NCBI GenBank assembly: GCA_947305555.1
Contig: CAMZDW010000009.1
Location: 1-34,813, forward strand
DNA: 34,813 nt
Direction of reading: 5' to 3'
Source: an uncultured Elusimicrobium sp.
GTDB lineage: Bacteria > Elusimicrobiota > Elusimicrobia > Elusimicrobiales > Elusimicrobiaceae
The notes beneath the pieces were generated by a model. It ran no database searches. It had not been told where the DNA came from and worked only from the letters and a program-made list of their open reading frames with translations. Shown piece by piece: positions 8,130 to 17,395 of this stretch (position 1 is its first letter; every line of letters begins with the position of its first letter). The translations under genes and the position numbers were made by a program.

Positions 8130-9122
8130 ATGGCTTTAAATGGATTAGTCCTTCCCCAAAAGATTCAACTGGAAGAAAAAACCGCAACTGACTTTTACGG
8201 CAAGTTTATTGCTGAACCGTACGAAAGCGGTTATGGCCACACGGTAGGAAACTCTCTACGCCGGATTTTACTTTCCGGCATGGAAGGGGCTGCAGTGAGT
8301 GCCGTACGGATCGCTGGGGCAGTGCATGAATTCAGCACCATTCCCAATGTGCGGGAAGATGTGATTAATATTTTGCTCAACTTCAAGCATTTGCGCCTTA
8401 AAATGGAAGGTAAAACGCGCGAATATTTGCAGTTGCACGCCTCTAAACCTGGCGTCGTAACCGCGGCCGATATCGAAGAAATCGACGGTGTGGAAATTAT
8501 CAATAAAGACCTTGTGATTGCTACGTTAGAAGTAGGTGGCACCTTGGATATTGAAATTGAAGTTTCCCGTGGTAAAGGTTACGTAGCTGCCGAAGAATCG
8601 GCCAAAGTGCAACGCCCAGCCGGATTTATTCCGGTAGATGCGTTGTATTCGCCAATTGTCAAAGTTCACTATGATGTAGAACCGGCTCGTGTCGGCCAGA
8701 AAACCGACTATGACCGTTTGATTTTGGAAATTACGACCGATGGAACTTTGCTTCCGGCTCGTGCACTTCATCGTGCCGCAGTGTTGTTATCGGGTTCGTT
8801 ACATATTTTCACCATTGAAGGGGAAGATGACTGTGTAGCAACCACGAGCGACGAAGCGGTGGAAGAACCGGCTCCGGTAGTGGCCGCAGCCAGCACAGCC
8901 AGCTCCAAACAAGACGATTTACTCAATCAATCCATTGAGTTTATTGAATTGTCTTCCCGTTCCATTAACTGCTTGAAATCGGAAAATGTGAACACGGTAC
9001 GTGATTTAGTCAAGATGACCGAAGATGAACTCAAAATGATCAAAAACTTCGGTGCCAAATCAATGGACGAGATCAAAGAAAGACTGGCGGAAATGAACCT
9101 TACGCTAGGAATGAAATTTTAA
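8130..9122 (+). CDS. rpoA: DNA-directed RNA polymerase subunit alpha
   Basis: A 330-residue scaffold subunit of RNA polymerase. The N-terminal domain carries FIAEPYESGYGHTVGNSLRR and the dimerisation segment near residues 30-50. A flexible Ala/Glu/Ser-rich linker (about 235-262) leads to the C-terminal domain with ELSSRSINCLKSENVNTV and IKNFGAKSMDEIKERL. The residues equivalent to Escherichia coli Arg265, Asn268, Gly296 and Lys298, which contact UP-element DNA and activators, are kept. TTGGAGG just upstream of the ATG is the ribosome binding site. Confidence 0.98.
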   Translation: MALNGLVLPQKIQLEEKTATDFYGKFIAEPYESGYGHTVGNSLRRILLSGMEGAAVSAVRIAGAVHEFSTIPNVREDVINILLNFKHLRLKMEGKTREYLQLHASKPGVVTAADIEEIDGVEIINKDLVIATLEVGGTLDIEIEVSRGKGYVAAEESAKVQRPAGFIPVDALYSPIVKVHYDVEPARVGQKTDYDRLILEITTDGTLLPARALHRAAVLLSGSLHIFTIEGEDDCVATTSDEAVEEPAPVVAAASTASSKQDDLLNQSIEFIELSSRSINCLKSENVNTVRDLVKMTEDELKMIKNFGAKSMDEIKERLAEMNLTLGMKF

Positions 9123-9137
9123 GGAGTAAGTTTTAGT

Positions 9138-9482
9138 ATGATTAAGAATACCGGATACAGAAAGTTAGGTAAAACTGCGTCCCACCGCAAAGCGATGCTG
9201 AACAATATGGCTACGAGCATCATTCTTCACGAAGAAGTGAAGACCACGCTCCCGAAAGCCAAAGAAGTGCGTCGTGTGGTAGAAGGTTTAATTACGTTGG
9301 CCAAAGCTAATGATGAACGTGCCGTTAAAGACACGCTCAAAGATGCCGCTGCCGTTAAGAAATTAACGGAAGTATTGGCCACTCGCTATGCAAACCGCGC
9401 TGGTGGTTTCTGCCGCATTTACCGCGCTGGATTACGCCAAGGCGATAACGCCGAAGTAGCGATTGTCAAATTAGTAGACTAA
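9138..9482 (+). CDS. rplQ: 50S ribosomal protein L17
   Basis: A 114-residue large-subunit protein near the exit tunnel. Its N-terminus has the family signature [20 protein letters not shown], and the C-terminus contains [38 protein letters not shown] at 9121-9126 is the ribosome binding site. It normally ends the alpha operon; here mreB follows after 13 nt. Confidence 0.97.
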   Translation: MIKNTGYRKLGKTASHRKAMLNNMATSIILHEEVKTTLPKAKEVRRVVEGLITLAKANDERAVKDTLKDAAAVKKLTEVLATRYANRAGGFCRIYRAGLRQGDNAEVAIVKLVD

Positions 9483-9495
9483 TTACGAGGGACTT

Positions 9496-10539
9496 ATGGT
9501 AATAGACTATCTGGGAGGACTTTTTTCTTCGGATTTAGGGATGGATCTCGGTACGGCCAATTGCTTGATTTACGTCAAGGATAAAGGAATTGTATTACGG
9601 GAGCCGTCCGTTGTAGCCGTAGAAAGAGAAACCGGCGAAGTGAAAGCTGTCGGTTCCAAGGCCAAACAGATGTTGGGCCGTACTCCTGCTAATATCGTAG
9701 CAGTGCGCCCCATGAAAAACGGGGTCATTGCGGACTTTGAAGTAACGCAGGAAATGATACGTTACTTTATTCGCAAAGTACACCGCCACAGCAGTTTATT
9801 ACGTCCTCGTATTGTAATTGGAATTCCCTCGGACATTACAGGGGTGGAACGCCGCGCCGTATCGGACGCAGCGAGCCAAGCCGGTGCCCGAGAAGTACAT
9901 TTGATTGAGGAGCCCATGGCTTCGGCCATGGGCGCCGATTTGCCGATTGCCGAACCACATGCCAGTATGATTGTGGATATCGGCGGCGGCACAACGGAAG
10001 TTGCGGTAATCTCTTTAGGTGGCATGGTGGTAGCAAAATCCATCGATGTGGCCGGTGATGAGTTGACAGAATGCATTGTGCAGTATTTCCGCAAGAAATA
10101 CAATTTGATCATCGGAGAAACGACCGCGGAAGAAGTGAAAATTAATTTAGGGTCTGTTTATCCGCTTAAAGAAGAGAAAACCATGGAAGTAAAAGGGCGT
10201 GACCAAACACAAGGTTTGCCCCGTACGTTAACGGTTACTTCCGAAGAGATTCGCCAAGCTTTGATGGAGCCGGTACGTTTGATTATTGAAGTAATCAAAA
10301 GTACGCTGGAAGAAACACCTCCCGAGTTGGCTGCTGACTTAGTAGACAGGGGGCTGGTGGTAGCTGGCGGCGGAAGTTTACTTCGCGGAATTACGGAATT
10401 AATTCGTAAAGAAACCGATATTCCTGTGCACCGGGCGGCTGATCCGCTGAGCTGCGTCGCACTGGGAACCGGAAAATTTTTGGAACAATTAAACGAAAAA
10501 GGAACACGCTTTTTCGGATCGCGCAATAAGTCATTCTAG
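9496..10539 (+). CDS. mreB: Rod shape-determining protein MreB
   Basis: A 347-residue bacterial actin that forms membrane-bound filaments guiding lateral cell-wall synthesis. The actin-fold nucleotide site is complete: phosphate-1 loop [11 protein letters not shown] (near residue 16-26), [31 protein letters not shown], phosphate-2 loop [14 protein letters not shown], and adenosine motif [12 protein letters not shown]. Length is the family norm. GAGGGA upstream of the ATG is the ribosome binding site. The gene follows rplQ by only 13 nt, so it is probably transcribed with the ribosomal and RNA polymerase genes, and a terminator directly behind it separates it from mreC. Confidence 0.97.
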   Translation: MVIDYLGGLFSSDLGMDLGTANCLIYVKDKGIVLREPSVVAVERETGEVKAVGSKAKQMLGRTPANIVAVRPMKNGVIADFEVTQEMIRYFIRKVHRHSSLLRPRIVIGIPSDITGVERRAVSDAASQAGAREVHLIEEPMASAMGADLPIAEPHASMIVDIGGGTTEVAVISLGGMVVAKSIDVAGDELTECIVQYFRKKYNLIIGETTAEEVKINLGSVYPLKEEKTMEVKGRDQTQGLPRTLTVTSEEIRQALMEPVRLIIEVIKSTLEETPPELAADLVDRGLVVAGGGSLLRGITELIRKETDIPVHRAADPLSCVALGTGKFLEQLNEKGTRFFGSRNKSF

Positions 10540-10562
10540 CGAAACAGAAATTAAATTTACAG

Positions 10563-10599
10563 CGGACACCGTCCTAGCCATAGGCCGTGTCCGTTTTTT
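10563..10599 (+). terminator. Intrinsic terminator after mreB
   Basis: CGGACAC (10563-10569) pairs with GTGTCCG (10587-10593). An inner stem CCTA/TAGG with loop GCCA stacks inside, and the hairpin is followed by six T (10594-10599). This is a standard Rho-independent terminator for the long ribosomal-mreB transcript. mreC starts only 30 nt later with no convincing promoter between, so read-through probably supplies at least part of mreCD expression. Confidence 0.85.
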
Positions 10600-10629
10600 G
10601 TGTAAGAGCCTTAGTGGGTTATTATCAAC

Positions 10630-11484
10630 ATGAATAGCACAAAGAATAAATTGAATAAAAAAAATCAGCCTACAGGTACTCGTCGACGATTTTTACTACC
10701 TATCCTGTTTTTGTTAGGTGCATTTTTGTTGATGATTTTACCGTTGGAGGGTTTTGTTTCTTCCGTTAAGGCAGTACTTTCTTACGTGTTTATTCCGCAA
10801 ATTCGAGCTGCCCACAAAACAGTTAAATATGCGGAAAATGTCCATCAAACTGTTTGGGAATTGCTTCGGACTCACCAGGAAAATCAAGAATTAAAGCAAC
10901 AAATAGAAATGTCCCGTATTTTAAGTGTACAAGCTCAACAAGCGCTAGAGGAAAATGAACGGCTTAGCCGCCTGCTTGAATTAGAGCCTCGTGCTCGCTG
11001 GAATGGCACTTGGGCACATGTGGCCTATCGGGAGCCCACCCAATGGAATACGGTAATTATTGATAAAGGATCGACGGATGGAATTCGCGAACGAAGTGCG
11101 GTTTTATCTTTAGAGGATGGCAAGGAAGGATTAGCGGGTATTGTGGTAGAAGTCAACGAAAATACCGCAAAAGTATTGTTGGTGAGGGACAAAGATTTTT
11201 CCGCAGCTGTGCAGTTAAGCCGTGGGCAAGAAACGGGCTTATTGCAGGGAGGGGGAGCTTCTCCGGTACGAATCAAATATATTCCGCTTCTTGCACAAGT
11301 GGAAATTGGGGATGAAGTACATACAGCTCCCACCAGCAGTATTTTTCCCGCCGGAATTTTAGTAGGAACCGTGAGTGCGATTCATAAAGCAGATAGCTTT
11401 CAGACTGCACTTACAGTGGAAGTAGAACCGCAGATTCGTTCCTCAGCGGTGAAAGAGGTTTTTGTTATTTATTCAGGAGAGTAA
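10630..11484 (+). CDS. mreC: Rod shape-determining protein MreC
   Basis: A 284-residue bitopic protein that links MreB to the periplasmic elongation machinery. After a basic cytoplasmic N-terminus there is one membrane segment (about residues 22-42), then a coiled-coil of about 45 residues rich in Glu/Gln/Leu, then the double beta-barrel domain with NTVIIDKGSTDGIRERSAV, TAKVLLVRDKDFSAAVQLSR and FPAGILVGTV. No clear Shine-Dalgarno sequence is visible before the ATG. mreD follows after 5 nt. Confidence 0.94.
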   Translation: MNSTKNKLNKKNQPTGTRRRFLLPILFLLGAFLLMILPLEGFVSSVKAVLSYVFIPQIRAAHKTVKYAENVHQTVWELLRTHQENQELKQQIEMSRILSVQAQQALEENERLSRLLELEPRARWNGTWAHVAYREPTQWNTVIIDKGSTDGIRERSAVLSLEDGKEGLAGIVVEVNENTAKVLLVRDKDFSAAVQLSRGQETGLLQGGGASPVRIKYIPLLAQVEIGDEVHTAPTSSIFPAGILVGTVSAIHKADSFQTALTVEVEPQIRSSAVKEVFVIYSGE

Positions 11485-11489
11485 TTAGC

Positions 11490-11972
11490 ATGCAATCGTT
11501 TTTAAAGTTAAGCGTGTTATTTTTAATCGCTACGGTTTGCCATTGGGCCTTTTCTACTCTGTTTTCGTTTGGGGGAATGAGTGTGAATATCATGCTGGTA
11601 TTTTCGGTGGCTTTGTGCAGTGTACTCAAACCGGAATGGGGATATTCTTTTTCTTTCCTGAGTGGTTTATTTCTCGATTTTTTTGGAACAAAATTGTTTG
11701 GAAACAATGCTTTTTCATTTACAGCCGCGGCCTGTGTGGTGTATTTTTTACGAGAACGATTTGATTTTGACGGGATCTTCCCTCAAATTATTACGGTATT
11801 TTTTCTTACTTGTCTTGTAGGAATTTTGAATAGTATCCTTCTATTGTGGTTTACTTCTTCTGCTATGTGGCCCGGCGGAATCAATTTAGTTAGCGGGGCG
11901 CTGGTAGGGGCCTTAACCGCACCCGTAATATTTTGGGGAGTGCGCCGTTGGTGGTTGGGAAAACGGAATTAA
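11490..11972 (+). CDS. mreD: Rod shape-determining protein MreD
   Basis: A 160-residue, very hydrophobic inner-membrane protein with about five membrane segments, ending in a short basic tail. Sequence conservation in this family is weak; segments such as LKPEWGYSFSFLSGLFLDFF resemble the family's typical region, and the size and position between mreC and mrdA are diagnostic. AGGAGAG (11476-11482) at the end of mreC is its ribosome binding site. Confidence 0.9.
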   Translation: MQSFLKLSVLFLIATVCHWAFSTLFSFGGMSVNIMLVFSVALCSVLKPEWGYSFSFLSGLFLDFFGTKLFGNNAFSFTAAACVVYFLRERFDFDGIFPQIITVFFLTCLVGILNSILLLWFTSSAMWPGGINLVSGALVGALTAPVIFWGVRRWWLGKRN

Positions 11973-11981
11973 GGAAGGACC

Positions 11982-13832
11982 ATGTCTTCTTCTACAAAAA
12001 TCATCTTTAGCATGCGTTTAAAAAACCTGATGACTTTGGTGTGGATCGCTGGGGTGGTGATTGCGTTGCGGCTGGTAGATATTCAAATTCTGCGTCACGA
12101 TTCTTATCTACAAATGGCAGAGCGCAACCGTACCCAAATTATTTATCAAACAGCGCCACGAGGCCGTGTTTTTACAGCAGATGGGGTTGCAATTGCCTCT
12201 AATGCGCCTGCATTTAGCTTGTATTATTTAGGAGCCGGCAAAATAAATCCGACTTATTTGAATCAAATGGCGGCTGATTTTGCTCCCCATTTAAATATGC
12301 CGGTTGCTGAGCTTGTAGCCAAATTGACGAAGATCGCCGCCAGTGGTAAAGCGGCTCCTCTAGCGGAAAATTTATCTACAAAAAGCACCATGGCTCTGCA
12401 AGAGTTACAACTATATTACCCGGGGATTTATCTTGTGGAAGAAACCAAACGCAGTTATCCATATGAAAGTTTAGCCAGTCACCTGCTAGGTTATTTGGGA
12501 AGCATGGATGAACGGGAATGGAAGAAGCGGGATTTACAGTTGGGATACCGATTTAATGCCAAAGTGGGTAAGAACGGAATTGAAAAGAAATTTGAGAAGG
12601 AATTAAAGGGCCGTGATGGAGGTATTTATTTGGAAGTAGATTATCGCGGTCGGGTAAAAAGTATTATTGAAGATAAAAAATGGGCCGCCGGCAGTGATGT
12701 CTATTTAACGCTTAATTTTGCAGTACAGCAAGCGGCTGAGGAAGGACTCAGAGAATCTTTGACCGGGCGTGGTGCCGCGGTTGCTTTAGATCCGCGTACG
12801 GGAGCGGTATTAGCGTTAGCAAGTGCGCCGGCTTACAATCCAAATAATTTTGTTCCGTATAGTGATGAAGAAGCTCCCAAAAATGCGAAAAAAATCAATG
12901 AATATAATTTAGCGATCCAAGGGGTTTATCCGCCGGCTTCTACTTTTAAAATTATTACAGGTGCAGCTGCTTTGGAAGATGGAAATTTGGATGTAAATAA
13001 AAAAATTAATTGTACGGGAAAATACAATTCGGGCCCTCGGGTTTTTAAGTGTTGGGGGACGCACGGTCCGGTAGATTTTTTTGAGGGAATGAGCAATTCG
13101 TGTGATGTGTATTTTTACACGGTTGCCAGTCAAATTGGAGCCGCTGCTATCGAACGAGTCGAGCGGATGTTTATGTTTGGCCGCCAAACGGGGATTGATT
13201 TGCCCGGTGAAAAAGCCGGCAACTTATACGGCCCTACCCGCCGTGCGCGTAACAAAACCTATTGGTTTGTGGGAGATACACTTAATTTATCCATCGGCCA
13301 GGGAGAATTGCTGGTGACCCCTCTGAAACTGGCTCAATTTGCTGCAGCTATTGCCAGCCGCGGAAATGTATATAGGCCTTACTATGTAGACAAGATTGTA
13401 AGTAACCAAACAGGTAAAACCGAGCAGATGGGCCAACCTGAAATTCTGCAACATGCAGACTTAAAGCCGGAAACCTATAACACGTTATTTAAGGCTTTAA
13501 AATATACCGTAGATAAAGGAACGGCCCGGCGTGTTAAGATGGAAGGGTTAGAGGTGTATGGTAAAACAGGCACTGCACAAAATCCGCATGGAGCCGATCA
13601 TGGATGGTTTTTAGCTTTTGCCGGCCGTCCGGGGGAAGCTCCTTCCATCGCACTGGCGGTTTTTGTAGAATTTGGGGAAGGAGGCAGCTCTGCTGCGGGC
13701 CCTGTAGCGCGCAAGATGTTGGAGGCCTATTTCGGAAGGGGAAAATATGCTCAGGGTATTTCCAAATTAAGCGAAGAAGATTACCAAGAACTATTGCCTT
13801 TAGGAGAGGAAGAACATGTTGTGGGGGATTAA
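11982..13832 (+). CDS. mrdA: Penicillin-binding protein 2, peptidoglycan transpeptidase
   Basis: A 616-residue class B PBP that cross-links peptidoglycan during cell elongation. One N-terminal membrane segment (about 15-33) is followed by the PBP dimer/anchor domain with RGRVFTADG and LLGYLG. The transpeptidase domain holds the catalytic Ser320 in STFK, the second motif around Ser373-Cys-Asp in MSNSCDVYFY, and the third motif KTG at 528-530. Length fits PBP2. AAGGAAGGA upstream is the ribosome binding site. The 3' end overlaps rodA by 17 nt, consistent with the two acting as a glycosyltransferase-transpeptidase pair. Confidence 0.96.
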   Translation: MSSSTKIIFSMRLKNLMTLVWIAGVVIALRLVDIQILRHDSYLQMAERNRTQIIYQTAPRGRVFTADGVAIASNAPAFSLYYLGAGKINPTYLNQMAADFAPHLNMPVAELVAKLTKIAASGKAAPLAENLSTKSTMALQELQLYYPGIYLVEETKRSYPYESLASHLLGYLGSMDEREWKKRDLQLGYRFNAKVGKNGIEKKFEKELKGRDGGIYLEVDYRGRVKSIIEDKKWAAGSDVYLTLNFAVQQAAEEGLRESLTGRGAAVALDPRTGAVLALASAPAYNPNNFVPYSDEEAPKNAKKINEYNLAIQGVYPPASTFKIITGAAALEDGNLDVNKKINCTGKYNSGPRVFKCWGTHGPVDFFEGMSNSCDVYFYTVASQIGAAAIERVERMFMFGRQTGIDLPGEKAGNLYGPTRRARNKTYWFVGDTLNLSIGQGELLVTPLKLAQFAAAIASRGNVYRPYYVDKIVSNQTGKTEQMGQPEILQHADLKPETYNTLFKALKYTVDKGTARRVKMEGLEVYGKTGTAQNPHGADHGWFLAFAGRPGEAPSIALAVFVEFGEGGSSAAGPVARKMLEAYFGRGKYAQGISKLSEEDYQELLPLGEEEHVVGD

Positions 13833-15159
13833 AAGCATTCCGAGTATGGGCCGAAGTCGGCTAGATTACGGTTTGTTTATCGCGATGGTCGGGTTGGTTT
13901 TACTGGGGGCCTTGTGTATCATGTCGGCCGTCAATAGTCTTTCGTTTACTCATGCCGTTGTACGTACTCATTTAGTAGCGTTGCCGGTGGGAGCATTCGC
14001 TTTTTTTATCGGGTGGAGCTTTAATTATCAAATTTATGATGAACAGTGGAAGGCCCTTTATGGTTTTATTTTAATGCTACTTGTGGGGGTTCTTCTGTTT
14101 GGTTCCTACCAACGTGGAAGCCGTTCTTGGTTCGTTTTACCCTTTTTCTCTATGCAACCTTCGGAAATATGTCGGGTGGCCAGTATTTTAGTGGCTGCCG
14201 CTTTTTTGGACAGACGTGGGCGCCGGATGCGCGATACTTCCTCTTTGATTGGCGTGGGATTTTTGTTAATTCCTGTATTTGGGCTTATTATGATGCAACC
14301 GGATTTCTCCTCCGTGGTGGTAACGTTTCCTGCGTTTTTAATTTTACTTTATTGTGCCGGCGCTAATATATTTTACTTGGGACTTATTGTGGTGTTAGCG
14401 GGTGTTGCCGGCTTTTTTACGATTAGCTGGACCTACATTTATTTACACCCGGAGTTAATGGAATATGGAATGATCCGCATATTTCATGCGTTAGCTTACA
14501 ACGGTTGGTACATGGTAGGATTTTCCATATTAGTTACGTTGCTTGGGTATGGGGCGTGGTGGTTTTTTAAACAGCTTCGTATTTTCTTACCCTCTTTCTA
14601 CTTTGTATTGGCAACACTGGTTGTTTTGGCCGGGCTTTTTGGCGGAATTTTTGTAGAGCATCAGATGAAGCCCCATCAACGTAAACGGGTAGAAACGTTT
14701 TTAGCTCCCAAATCTGACCCGAAAGGGGCCGGATATAACGTACTTCAGGCACAGATTGCAATGGGAGCCGGAGGCCTTACGGGGACAGGGCTATTTTCGG
14801 GTACCCAGTCGCGCTTAGGGTTTGTGCCGGAGCGTCATACCGATTTTATTTTAGCAGTAGTAGGGGAAGAATTAGGTTTGTGGGGTACGTTATTAATTTT
14901 GGGACTGTATTTGCTTATTTTATGGCGCATTATTGCGGTGGCTTATATGTCTAGCGATCGGTATGGATATTTGGTTTGCGCCGGGATTTTTGGTATGTTT
15001 TTTACGTATATGATGGTGAATTTTGGGATGCTAATAGGCCTTGTGCCTGTGGCCGGGATTCCTCTTCCATTTATATCGTACGGAGGGTCCAACTTAGTGT
15101 CTAGTTTATGGGCACTGGGGGTGGTGCAGTCGGTGTATGCCCGGCGCATCCGCGCATAA
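13816..15159 (+). CDS. rodA: Peptidoglycan glycosyltransferase RodA
   Basis: A 447-residue polytopic SEDS-family enzyme that polymerises glycan strands from lipid II. About ten hydrophobic segments are visible, plus SEDS motifs RGSRSWFVLPFFSMQPSEICR near residue 98-118 and the C-terminal GLVPVAGIPLPFISYGGSNL. The long loop holds AQIAMGAGGLTGTGLFSGTQ and FVPERHTDFILAVVGEELG. It is longer than the usual 370-410 residues because of extra hydrophobic sequence in the middle (about 200-270). GGAGAGG at 13803-13809 fixes the ATG inside the mrdA 3' end. Confidence 0.96.
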   Translation: MLWGIKSIPSMGRSRLDYGLFIAMVGLVLLGALCIMSAVNSLSFTHAVVRTHLVALPVGAFAFFIGWSFNYQIYDEQWKALYGFILMLLVGVLLFGSYQRGSRSWFVLPFFSMQPSEICRVASILVAAAFLDRRGRRMRDTSSLIGVGFLLIPVFGLIMMQPDFSSVVVTFPAFLILLYCAGANIFYLGLIVVLAGVAGFFTISWTYIYLHPELMEYGMIRIFHALAYNGWYMVGFSILVTLLGYGAWWFFKQLRIFLPSFYFVLATLVVLAGLFGGIFVEHQMKPHQRKRVETFLAPKSDPKGAGYNVLQAQIAMGAGGLTGTGLFSGTQSRLGFVPERHTDFILAVVGEELGLWGTLLILGLYLLILWRIIAVAYMSSDRYGYLVCAGIFGMFFTYMMVNFGMLIGLVPVAGIPLPFISYGGSNLVSSLWALGVVQSVYARRIRA

Positions 15160-15164
15160 AAAAG

Positions 15165-15863
15165 ATGATAAATACGTCAAAAATTTATAAAATGCGTATA
15201 GTGTTCCGTATGGATGTTTTAAAAGCGGAAAACAGAAACGTTTTTAATGCGGTACGAAAAATGGTGCTCGCTTCGGGGTTGCCTGTTGAGCCGGCTAAAG
15301 TAAATAAAAATTGGCCGCGCTTGTCTTACGGCCCAGCCCCCGCACAAGGACAGTGGGCAGAACGCGAGTATCTAGACATTTATCTGCAGGAGTCGGTTCC
15401 CGTAGCGGACGTTAAGCAACGGTTGGAAGCGGTAGCCCCCGAAGGGCTTTGCTTGTTATCCATCCAGCGCGTACCTTATCCGCTCCCTTCCGTGCAGAAC
15501 TTGGCCGCCGCAGCCAGGTACCGGGTGCAAGGAGATTTTACTTCTCTAAATGTATCCGGGCGGAAGTGGGAGGAGTTTATTGGTACGGGGCGAATGTTAG
15601 TTTCGCTTCGTGCTGAAAATGGAATAATAATTACGTTAGATGCCGCTCCGTATTTGGTAGATTTTCATTGGCAGGCATCTGATGATTTTTGTTGTACATT
15701 GCAACGCGTGCAAGATAAGTGGTTGCGGCCGGAATGGTTAATTGCTGCATGGCTGGGAATTGAAATCCCGGCGGAAGAAGAACCTTTCACGCTGGCAGCG
15801 CTCCAGTTTACGCGGCAATGTTTATTGTGGCGCGATTCGCAGGGTGAATTACACCCCATTTAA
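15165..15863 (+). CDS. DUF2344 (TIGR03936-type) protein
   Basis: A 232-residue protein matching the domain usually found fused to, or encoded next to, a TIGR03960-type radical SAM enzyme upstream of rng. The recognisable parts are an opening MRIVFRMDVLKAENRNVFNA, RLSYGPAPAQG near residue 55, EREYLDIYLQESVPVADVKQ and LPEG-like APEGLCLLSIQRVPYP. The exact function is unknown; a role in RNA or ribosome modification has been suspected from its context. No radical SAM gene is in the window. The ATG at 15165, 5 nt after rodA, is chosen; 15192 is an alternative and neither has a strong ribosome binding site. Confidence 0.8.
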   Translation: MINTSKIYKMRIVFRMDVLKAENRNVFNAVRKMVLASGLPVEPAKVNKNWPRLSYGPAPAQGQWAEREYLDIYLQESVPVADVKQRLEAVAPEGLCLLSIQRVPYPLPSVQNLAAAARYRVQGDFTSLNVSGRKWEEFIGTGRMLVSLRAENGIIITLDAAPYLVDFHWQASDDFCCTLQRVQDKWLRPEWLIAAWLGIEIPAEEEPFTLAALQFTRQCLLWRDSQGELHPI

Positions 15864-15898
15864 ATTGCGCCCGGGCACAGCCAAAGAGAGGATTTTAT

Positions 15899-17353
15899 AT
15901 GAGCAAAAATTTAGAAGGACTTCCCAGTGTGGAAGTGCTGGTTAATACTTCGTTTGAGGAAACACGTATCGCTATTTTAGAGGACGGGCGAGTCAATGAA
16001 CTCATCTGGCAACGCCGGGGAGCCTTGAATATCGTTGGAAATATTTACAAAGGCACGGTAGAAAATGTACTACCGGGTATTTCCAGTGCGTTTTTGAATA
16101 TCGGATATGAAAAAAATGCGTACTTGTACATTTCAGATGTGATTGGTACAGATAAGAAAAATATTGATAAGGTGCTTCATAAAGGCCAAGAAGTGATGGT
16201 ACAGGTTGTAAAGGACGCCATTAGTACGAAAGGGATGAAAGTAACCATGGATGTTACTTTGCCGGGACGTTATTTGGTGCTTACCCCACATCAGGGCTTT
16301 GTAGGAGTATCTAAAAATATTGAAAATTCAGAAGCACGTCATAAACTAAACGATATTATGCAAGAGCTGGCAGAAAAACATCTAAACGGGATGGGTTGTA
16401 TTGTTCGCACAGAAGCCGAAGAAGCCAGCAAGGAAGAATTGGAACGCGAGGTCAAATATCTGTACCGCCAGTGGCAGTCTATTGTTAAAAAGTTTGAAAG
16501 TTCCCATTCTCCCCGTTTGTTACATGAAGACATGGATGCCGTACTGCAGGTTGCCCGTGATGTGCTTTCGGAAAATGCAACGGTCTATATGTTAGACAAC
16601 AAAAAAGATTACGAACGGGTACTCGATTTTGTGGAAAAGAACTCGCCGGACTTAGCTGACCGTGTGAAACTCTACAAAGGCAAAACACCCATCTTTGAAG
16701 CCTACAATGTGGAACCGGAAATCGACAATTTACGCAAAACCAAATTGCCGCTTCCCAACGGAGGCAGTATTATCATCCAGGAAGCAGAATCTCTTTGCGC
16801 AATCGATGTAAACACCGGGAAATTTACCGGCAATAAATCACAGGAAGAAACGGTTACGCAAACCAATATTGAAGCCGCTGGGGAGATTGCGCACCAATTG
16901 CGTTTACGCAATATCGGGGGAATTATCGTGATTGATTTTATCGATATGCGTAAAGCCTCCAGCCGACACCGAGTGGTAGAGGCATTGGCACAAGCCGTCC
17001 ATGGCGACCGCGCTAAAATCCGTATTCTTCCCATTACTCGTTTGGGACTGGTGGAAATGACGCGTGAACGTAAACGCGCCAGCACCGGCAGTTTCATTAG
17101 CGAAGAATGTCCGCAATGCCACGGTTCGGGCCGGGTATTATCTGCCGAAAGTATGCGCATTAAAATCCAACGCGAAATCTATGATTTAACAAATGGTCGC
17201 CCGGGAGGTAATCTGCGCGTAGTATTGCACCCGATCTTGGCAGATGCCATTAAACAACGCCAAGAAGATATTGAGCAGAATATTCATCGGACGCTTAAAA
17301 TTCAGGCAGATCCGCAACTAGCTTGGGAAGATTATAAAATCGTATTAGAATAG
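15899..17353 (+). CDS. rng: Ribonuclease E/G
   Basis: A 484-residue single-strand endoribonuclease for rRNA maturation and mRNA decay. An S1 RNA-binding domain lies at about 38-125 (GNIYKGTVENVLPGISSAFL). The catalytic DNase I-like part has Asp303-x-Asn305 (IDVNTGKF) and Asp346 (VIDFIDM). The zinc-link is ECPQC with Cys404 and Cys407. These positions equal those in Escherichia coli RNase E, so the catalytic half is colinear. The long C-terminal scaffold of RNase E is absent, so it resembles RNase G. AGAGAGG upstream is the ribosome binding site. Confidence 0.96.
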   Translation: MSKNLEGLPSVEVLVNTSFEETRIAILEDGRVNELIWQRRGALNIVGNIYKGTVENVLPGISSAFLNIGYEKNAYLYISDVIGTDKKNIDKVLHKGQEVMVQVVKDAISTKGMKVTMDVTLPGRYLVLTPHQGFVGVSKNIENSEARHKLNDIMQELAEKHLNGMGCIVRTEAEEASKEELEREVKYLYRQWQSIVKKFESSHSPRLLHEDMDAVLQVARDVLSENATVYMLDNKKDYERVLDFVEKNSPDLADRVKLYKGKTPIFEAYNVEPEIDNLRKTKLPLPNGGSIIIQEAESLCAIDVNTGKFTGNKSQEETVTQTNIEAAGEIAHQLRLRNIGGIIVIDFIDMRKASSRHRVVEALAQAVHGDRAKIRILPITRLGLVEMTRERKRASTGSFISEECPQCHGSGRVLSAESMRIKIQREIYDLTNGRPGGNLRVVLHPILADAIKQRQEDIEQNIHRTLKIQADPQLAWEDYKIVLE

Positions 17354-17395
17354 TTGCTGTCCGAAAACGGGTTGTGTTGGGTGAGAGCTTTCTTT

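Noticed and set aside
10598-10625. Possible promoter before mreC (TTGTGT, 16 nt, TATTAT)
   Set aside because: The -10 box ends 4 nt before the mreC ATG, so the transcript would begin inside the gene, and the -35 box overlaps the terminator T run.
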